Of a stretch of DNA of 64,000 bases, positions 58,810 to 64,000 are shown piece after piece. Made by a program: the position numbers and the translations under genes. Source of the DNA: Podospora bellae-mahoneyi (Eukaryota > Ascomycota > Sordariomycetes > Sordariales > Podosporaceae); NCBI RefSeq assembly GCF_035222275.1, contig NC_085884.1, positions 3,906,001 to 3,970,000 on the forward strand, in the 5' to 3' direction. Numbering within the stretch: the first letter of the stretch is position 1; each line of letters begins with the position of its first letter. Under the pieces are notes generated by a model that saw only the letters and a program-made list of their open reading frames with translations, had not been told where the DNA came from and made no database searches.

Positions 58810-60324
58810 ATTTTGTTGTCCCCAAAATAGCGATCATAATGAGGGCGTCATAAGGTTTGCTGCGGAATATCAATCCCCCTATCGAAAACAACTTGGGGGG
58901 TGGGGGGGGGGGCATTTTTTTAGATGAACCGGGGGGCCGGAAATGTTCACTCGCGATAAATGAATGTATTTAATGCCTAATTACCGACATAAGGCCTTGT
59001 GAAGAGGCGTGTGAAAGTTGAAAGTGAGTGTGATAATGTGATAATGTGGTATTGTGGTATTGTGGTAATGTGTTAAAGTGGTAAAGTGGTAATGCGTTAA
59101 AGGGGGAAGGGGTTTAAGGGATAAAGGGGTAATGCGTTAAACCCGCAATTGCCAAGGGAAGGTGTGCTATAGCTGCTCAAAGAAACAATCCTGCTCTCAA
59201 TGAAGGTAGGGTACCGAGTTGGCGAGAGCTGATTCAAGTCCGAAAAAGTTCCCCGACCCACTAATCCATCTTTCCCTGACGCCTTTCATACCAAGCACAA
59301 GGTGAGAAAAGCCAAGATGGTTACCCAAAATCCCCTCGCCGAGCCATTCGGCAACCTAACACCCAAGGTACTCTCCCTCCTACCGACATCAAATATCCGA
59401 TATTGGGAGCCCAAAATTCAACTCGCCTGCCTTGCAGCTCGTCTGGGACAAGCCAAGAAACACCACCAATCTGCGGCGAGCAGCTCAAATCACTTTTGGA
59501 CAGTCTTATGGAAAGGGGACGGCCAACGCAGTAGGCCTGTTTGCCAACTACGACGATGCGAGTATCTTGTTCATACTTGGTTATTGGATTCGACGGCAAA
59601 AGGAGACATGGCTTTACACGGGCCGAGTTGGGTATTTGATGTTGCGAGAAACCCTGAGTTCTCGGCCTTGATTAGTTTAGAGGGGATAAAGTTCAGTTCC
59701 CAGTCCAAAAAATTGTAGAGAAGCCCCAAGGGCGCTCTATATTTCTTACTGTCAAAAATGGGTATCTTCTGAGTTTGTAAATAGGTAGGTGTTTGTTGAT
59801 AGGTAGATTGGTGTTATAGGCTGATTAGACTGGCGGCTATTCGTCTTGGTTCTCTGGGAAGGATGGTTCCACGGCATTGATCAACTTCGCTAATGCGAGA
59901 ATGCCGAGATAACCGATTGGAGCCGGAAGATGTATCAGCGGGAGGGGAAAATAAAAGGTTGGTAGTACGGACTAGGTACGTAGATTTAAAATATGTGTTG
60001 ACAAGGTAGTCTTGGCCTTTTTCTGTACCAACCGCTTAGCACCACGTACTCCATGCAGACATATAACTCTGGCTGTGGCGCTTCTCGATGCCACAGCTGG
60101 TGTCGCTTGCGTCAGGCAGAAGTGCACAAGCCAATTTATTCTTACACCAGACAATGTGCACCCTCCAACTTTCATCTTCTCCATGCTGCCACACCATCAC
60201 ACATTTGAACATTTCGATATTCAGGCATTAGTGCTACCAAAGGTCGAAGCAGCAGCAGGGTTTTCTTTTCTCCCTTACATCATTGTCCTCATCCTATCCG
60301 ATTCAACCTCCGCCCCAGCAAACC
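58810..60324. other. Intergenic region with simple repeats
   Basis: 1.5 kb with a G-run (58900 to 58915) and a GTGGTAATGTG-type minisatellite (59029 to 59140). Frames at 59300 to 59720 are not convincing genes. The BTB gene's promoter lies at the right end. Confidence 0.45.
59029..59140. repeat. Imperfect 10-bp tandem repeat (GTGGTAATGT type)
   Basis: About ten degenerate units such as GTGATAAT, GTGGTATT, GTGGTAAT, GTGTTAAA and GTGGTAAA. They drift into GGGGTAATGCGTTAAA units, one of which is repeated exactly (TAATGCGTTAAA at about 59090 and 59129). Confidence 0.8.
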
Positions 60325-61449
60325 ATGTCACCTTTGGGCTATCAAGCGGCCGCACCTTACATATTCTCGGATATCAGCGACACCGTCATCACCCTCACCA
60401 ACCCCAACAGTCCATTCGCGGTATGGGATCAACCCGGCAGTGTCGAGGAACCCAAGCCGGCGGTTGGCGGAGGCCACGTCCTCTTTCGGGTCTGCTCAAA
60501 GAGCTTAATCCAAGCCTCCCGAGTATTCGAGGCTGCTTTGACGGGACCCTGGACCGAAAGCTCGACCGAGAACATCTCCAGTAGTGATGGAGATTACAAT
60601 ATCGATGCCGAAGGCTGGGATCCAGAGGCGCTGATCATTGTCCTGAATGCTATCCATAGCCGCACCAATGCTATCCCACACGCGATCACGCTCGAAATGC
60701 TCTGCAAAATTGCAGTGCTGGTGGATTATTACGAACTTCATGCTGCGCTGCACTTTTTTGCTTTGGCCTGGATCAAACCCCTGTGCGGTTCGCTCCCCAC
60801 TTGTTATGAGAGGGACCTTATCCTTTGGATATGTGTTTCGTCCATATTTGGAATTCCTACAGTTTTGGAGCCTGTTACCAAGATCGCGATCAGAGAGAGT
60901 ACAGAGGAGCTCCGGACGCTTGGCTTACCAATACCGGACAAGATTTCTGGTGAGTTTCCCATATAGCCCCAAGCCCAAGCTTTAGCTACTCTGTGACTGA
61001 CGGCATCCATGATACCAGAGAATATAAATCAACGCAGGAACAAACTTCTCATGATGCTCATCAATCTGTTAGACAAGACCAAGCAAGACCTTCTTGAAGA
61101 CAGAACGGGGTGCTCCTTTGAGTGTCGCTCGATGCTTCTGGGTGCTCTCACCAAACAAATGCATGATGGAGGGTATTCGGGCTTAGGCGCAGCCGCAAAT
61201 AGTAGCTTCTCGGTCTCGGATATCATTACTAAGGTGCGAGGAATGCACTCGCCCAATAAGGACTGGCACCACCCGCCTCTAAGTCGGTATAGTGAATGCA
61301 AAACTTCTCTGCCTGACTTACTGGACAATCCGCTGAAGGAGATTGCCGATACCCTTCGCAGCGTTGGGTTGGAAGACCAGTGGGGCGGCACCTGGAGTGT
61401 AGCAAGCTCCAAAAAAAAAAAAAAAAAAAAGGGTGTCTTAGTCTCGTGA
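60325..61449 (+). CDS. BTB/POZ-domain protein of a fungus-specific family
   Basis: The exons are 60325..60949 and 61019..61449 (69-bp intron, GTGAGT to CCAG), giving 351 residues. The N-terminal half has the family's BTB pattern: DTVITLTNPNSPFAVW, then HVLFRVCSKSLIQASRVFEA (the strand and helix pair), ALTGPWTES, then GWDPEALIIVLNAIHSR and LEMLCKIAVLVDYYELHAAL. The C-terminal half contains GLPIPDKIS, a charged helix and TGCSFECRSMLLGALTKQM, all typical of this family, which is abundant in Sordariomycetes and of unknown role. BTB domains mediate dimerisation or cullin-3 binding. ATG 60325 is the first in-frame ATG. A run of exactly 20 A near the end encodes seven lysines and could slip. The gene is intact and is a different subfamily from the broken BTB gene at 50866. 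Confidence 0.85.
61411..61430 (+). repeat. Poly(A) run of 20 within the BTB coding region
   Basis: Twenty A followed by GGG encode the terminal Lys-rich segment. The stop lies six codons further on, so a slip would change only the last residues. Confidence 0.95.
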
Positions 61450-62693
61450 GAGTCGTAAGTTAGTAAACTGACGGTTGAGGGCAATGGGGGGATGGAGTTT
61501 GTGCATGCTTTGACGCGAGTACTATGTTATCCCTTATAAACGTGGGAGAATTCTTAGTACAAGAGATTGCCCAACCGCCGACTTGAGGGTGTTATGGGTG
61601 ACTGTTCCCTACCTGCGAATTACCTGTTTCTTGCTTTTGGGACCCCCCAATCTAAGAAGGAGGAGATCATAGTGTAGAGACAAAGTTCAGTAAGCAACAC
61701 GAAAAAGAGAACAACGTCAAGGTTGAAAATTTGGCACATTTGTTAATATAACTTGCTACCACTTGCTGCCTGACTTGTCTGCATCTGCCATTAGAGTCAT
61801 ATTAATGTAGAGCGGCGAACAAATAATCTCAACTCAATACGACCCAACCAATTCCTGACAGCCATGCTTGTAAACTCTGACTCTGACTGCGGTGCTTCTC
61901 CTTGTATCTACCATTACCCCCTGCATCACAGGAATCTTGATATGACCAGACAGCTATGCCATCTTGACTCCGATCAAGGTGAAGGTAAACATCCACGAGC
62001 AACATCCTCGAGCGGTGTCACCCAAATATTGTCCCATGGGATATCGCCTGTCGTAGCAGGCGTCAAATCACCCTCTGCGACAAAACGGGGGAACCAAATA
62101 TTGCCAGCCTCGATATGATCCATGTTCACCTTTTGATTGCCCTGTCCTAACCGTGGGCTTTCTATTCCGCCTAAGTGAAAGTAAAGGTCCCGCTTTCCGC
62201 CTTTCGTAGGAGCAATTGATCCTTCTTAACCCCTGATCCTCACATTTTTTAACTCTCGTGCTGTGACATTACATGTTATCCAAAAGGCTAGTCCAGGCCA
62301 TGGTGTGCTATCTCATAAGCTGGGCAGGCGCATTGTAAGGTCTCAAAACTGGGGGCCTATTATGTTGTAGCCGGATTCAGAATCAGACCTGTGGCCTAAA
62401 GATTCCTGTGTCGTTGCGACAAATTTACTCTTATCTAGATAAGGAAATACCCAAGACTAAGCCGCTCGAGCAGAAAAGCAGCCTCTGGGACAGTACCAAT
62501 AACTTACTATCCTAGTCTACTCTGCTGGTCAAGTGCAGCTCAAGGTGGGACCAAAACAGGTCCCTGAATACACAAAACTACAAACTAACAGCACCAACAT
62601 GGCATCTACTAAGATTGGCGACGATGAGAGGAACTAGTTATTTATATTTCGCCCCATGCCATGTTACAGTCCTTGCCTCGTCGAACTTTCACG
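61450..62693. other. Intergenic region
   Basis: 1.2 kb without a supported gene; it includes the promoter of the small gene at 62694. Confidence 0.4.
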
Positions 62694-63125
62694 ATGGCAA
62701 TTAGTAAGCACACTCAAGAGACTGAAAGAGACCGAGGCAATGAGAACTTCAAGAAGAAATGGAGCAATCTCAAGAAGAACGGCCTCCATATCCATCAGCC
62801 TTACGATACTGAGGTATATATATGCATACGTCGGAGAGGTGAGAAATATGAGTTCAAGTCTACTACTGAGAAGGCTTTGCCGCTGTCGGACGAGGAAAAG
62901 GTGAGAATATGGCTTAGTGGCAGGTGGATTGCTACTGACAGAGCCTGACAGAACAAGAGCTTCCCGCTGCCAATGCTCATGGCTGCTGCTGATGTTACAG
63001 ATGAAATGGGTGGCGTAAAAGTTTCCATGTCGGGAAAGGAACGGGGGCGGAAAATTGATCGGGAGTCGTGTGTAGGAAGCCTGTCAACTAGGCTCGAACA
63101 GAGCAGTCCTATCGGTATAGAATAA
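62694..63125 (+). CDS. Small MADS-box-like protein
   Basis: The exons are 62694..62900 and 62952..63125 around a 51-bp intron (GTGAGA to GACAG), giving 126 residues. The first exon resembles a reduced SRF/MADS-type DNA-binding region: a basic start (ERDRGNENFKKKWSNLKK), a turn, then a hydrophobic strand (TEVYICIRRRGEKYEFKS) and SDEEK. Similar short proteins with the pattern FxKRxxNLxKKAxEL occur in Sordariomycetes. Here the usual KKAxEL helix is degenerate (KKNGLHIHQPY), so the fold is uncertain. The second exon (KSFPLPMLMAAADVTDEMG, then basic KERGRKIDR) has no recognised domain. An in-frame ATG at 62661 would add 11 residues. Regulatory DNA binding is inference. Confidence 0.55.
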
Positions 63126-64000
63126 ATTTAAGAGATACATTGTTAAGCTTTGCTTTGACCCCAATTTTCTATCAGGATAGCTTGTGACAATGGTCATGTC
63201 AGCCAGAGGGGGGGAAGGCAGGGCGGACAAGAAGCTGACCCCAATCACCGCGAGGCGACAAGGAAGCGATGGTCGAAAGAGGAAAGGGTCACCAGTGGAT
63301 AACTTTAGCCTGTCCCTGTCAAGTCGGGCTCTGTAGCCTAAGGATGTCACTCTCATTCATATCCCCAGGCCCCATCACAAGCCCTAGAACCTCCTCTTGT
63401 TCCTATTTGGGGTTCAGGCAATAGGAAGGCGGGAAGAGAAGATATATGGAGGAGGTGAAACCTCCTCGATAGTAGTATCATAGGGTAAGCGAGGAGCATT
63501 TGCCGCATGACGACAAGTGTCGAATGGGACGCTTAGAGGCTGGCCGAAACCTACGGTCCCATTCATGTGATATGGCCCTGACTGGCTGACCATTTGGGGG
63601 GAGAAGCCATTGGAGGCATTGGAGGCCTTGGAGGCTGAGACCAAGTCCAACAGGAATTAGAATCAGGTGTATCGAGTCTTGCGGACTTGGGTTCAAGGAG
63701 GTCGAATTCTCAATGCGGGCAAATCGAGCCGTGGCCAAAAACAGGACGTTGTCCCAGATCTGGGACCTTGCAGGGGCATGTGATCCCAAAAGTTGGCTTG
63801 TGCAGATACCTCAGCTTAACCTCAGCTCAAGCTCAGCCCACCCGGGCCTCAACTCAGGCCCCCTCAGCCCAAGCTCAGCACCAGCTCAGCTTAGAGCGGC
63901 AGGAGCTCAGTTCTGGAAACGGAAATGGATGTTGGTGTGCTTGAGTCTCGTCTCCGAGTAGTTTGGCATTATATAAGGCATCGTGCCAGATCCTCCATCA
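63126..64000. other. Right-edge region with CAGCTCA-type repeats
   Basis: No gene is supported. Between 63808 and 63905 the motif CAGCTCA/CTCAGC/CTCAGG recurs about ten times with irregular spacing. A minus-strand frame at 63414..63650 is protein-like in composition but has no family or ATG. Confidence 0.4.

Noticed and set aside
1-64000. CRISPR arrays, prophage or bacterial operons
   Set aside because: Spliceosomal introns, dispersed 5S rRNA and fungal protein families show a eukaryotic chromosome; no array-like repeats exist.

Overview
This is fungal DNA, most likely from a filamentous ascomycete of the Sordariomycetes (Sordariales-like). The introns are 51 to 93 bp with GTRNGT donors and CTRAY branch sites. 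Intact genes are long and GC-rich. The dispersed 5S rRNA gene is close to the Neurospora type, and core genes resemble Neurospora FWD-1 and CDC-24. One AT-rich island carries the CpA-to-TpA damage expected from repeat-induced point mutation (RIP).

The first 21 kb is a conserved housekeeping block. It holds an F-box/WD40 ubiquitin-ligase adaptor (fwd-1, minus, running off the left edge), the Rho-GEF cdc-24 (plus), the small mitochondrial ribosomal protein gene mrp10 (minus, two exons), a very long low-complexity nuclear protein with AT-hook-like ends (plus), a Thr/Ser-rich cell-surface-like protein (plus) and an RBR-type E3 ligase (plus).

From about 21.5 kb to 44 kb the window is accessory and gene-poor. 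It has a secreted-type ORF whose natural start codon reads ATA, a (TTG)n tract in the leader of that ORF, a broken PDDEXK-like family gene, a hAT transposase relic, a long stretch with no convincing gene, one intact 71-residue Cys-rich gene (38.1 to 38.4 kb) and a conserved gene decayed by frameshifts and a stop (39.8 to 41.1 kb).

From 44.5 to 64 kb there are single-copy niche genes separated by long spacers: a CE4 polysaccharide deacetylase, a C2H2 zinc-finger protein, a short secreted tyrosinase, a broken BTB gene, a membrane-protein gene split by a Fot1/pogo-like DNA transposon with 51-bp terminal inverted repeats, a KP4-fold secreted protein, a variant 5S rRNA gene, an intact BTB/POZ gene and a small MADS-box-like gene.

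The conserved genes do not form one pathway. fwd-1 and the RBR gene both belong to ubiquitin signalling, and cdc-24 controls polarity. The right half reads as a mixture of secreted or cell-wall-directed enzymes and decaying accessory genes around RIP-marked transposon debris. Gene models were assembled by hand from splice sites and frames, and exon boundaries are given in each entry.
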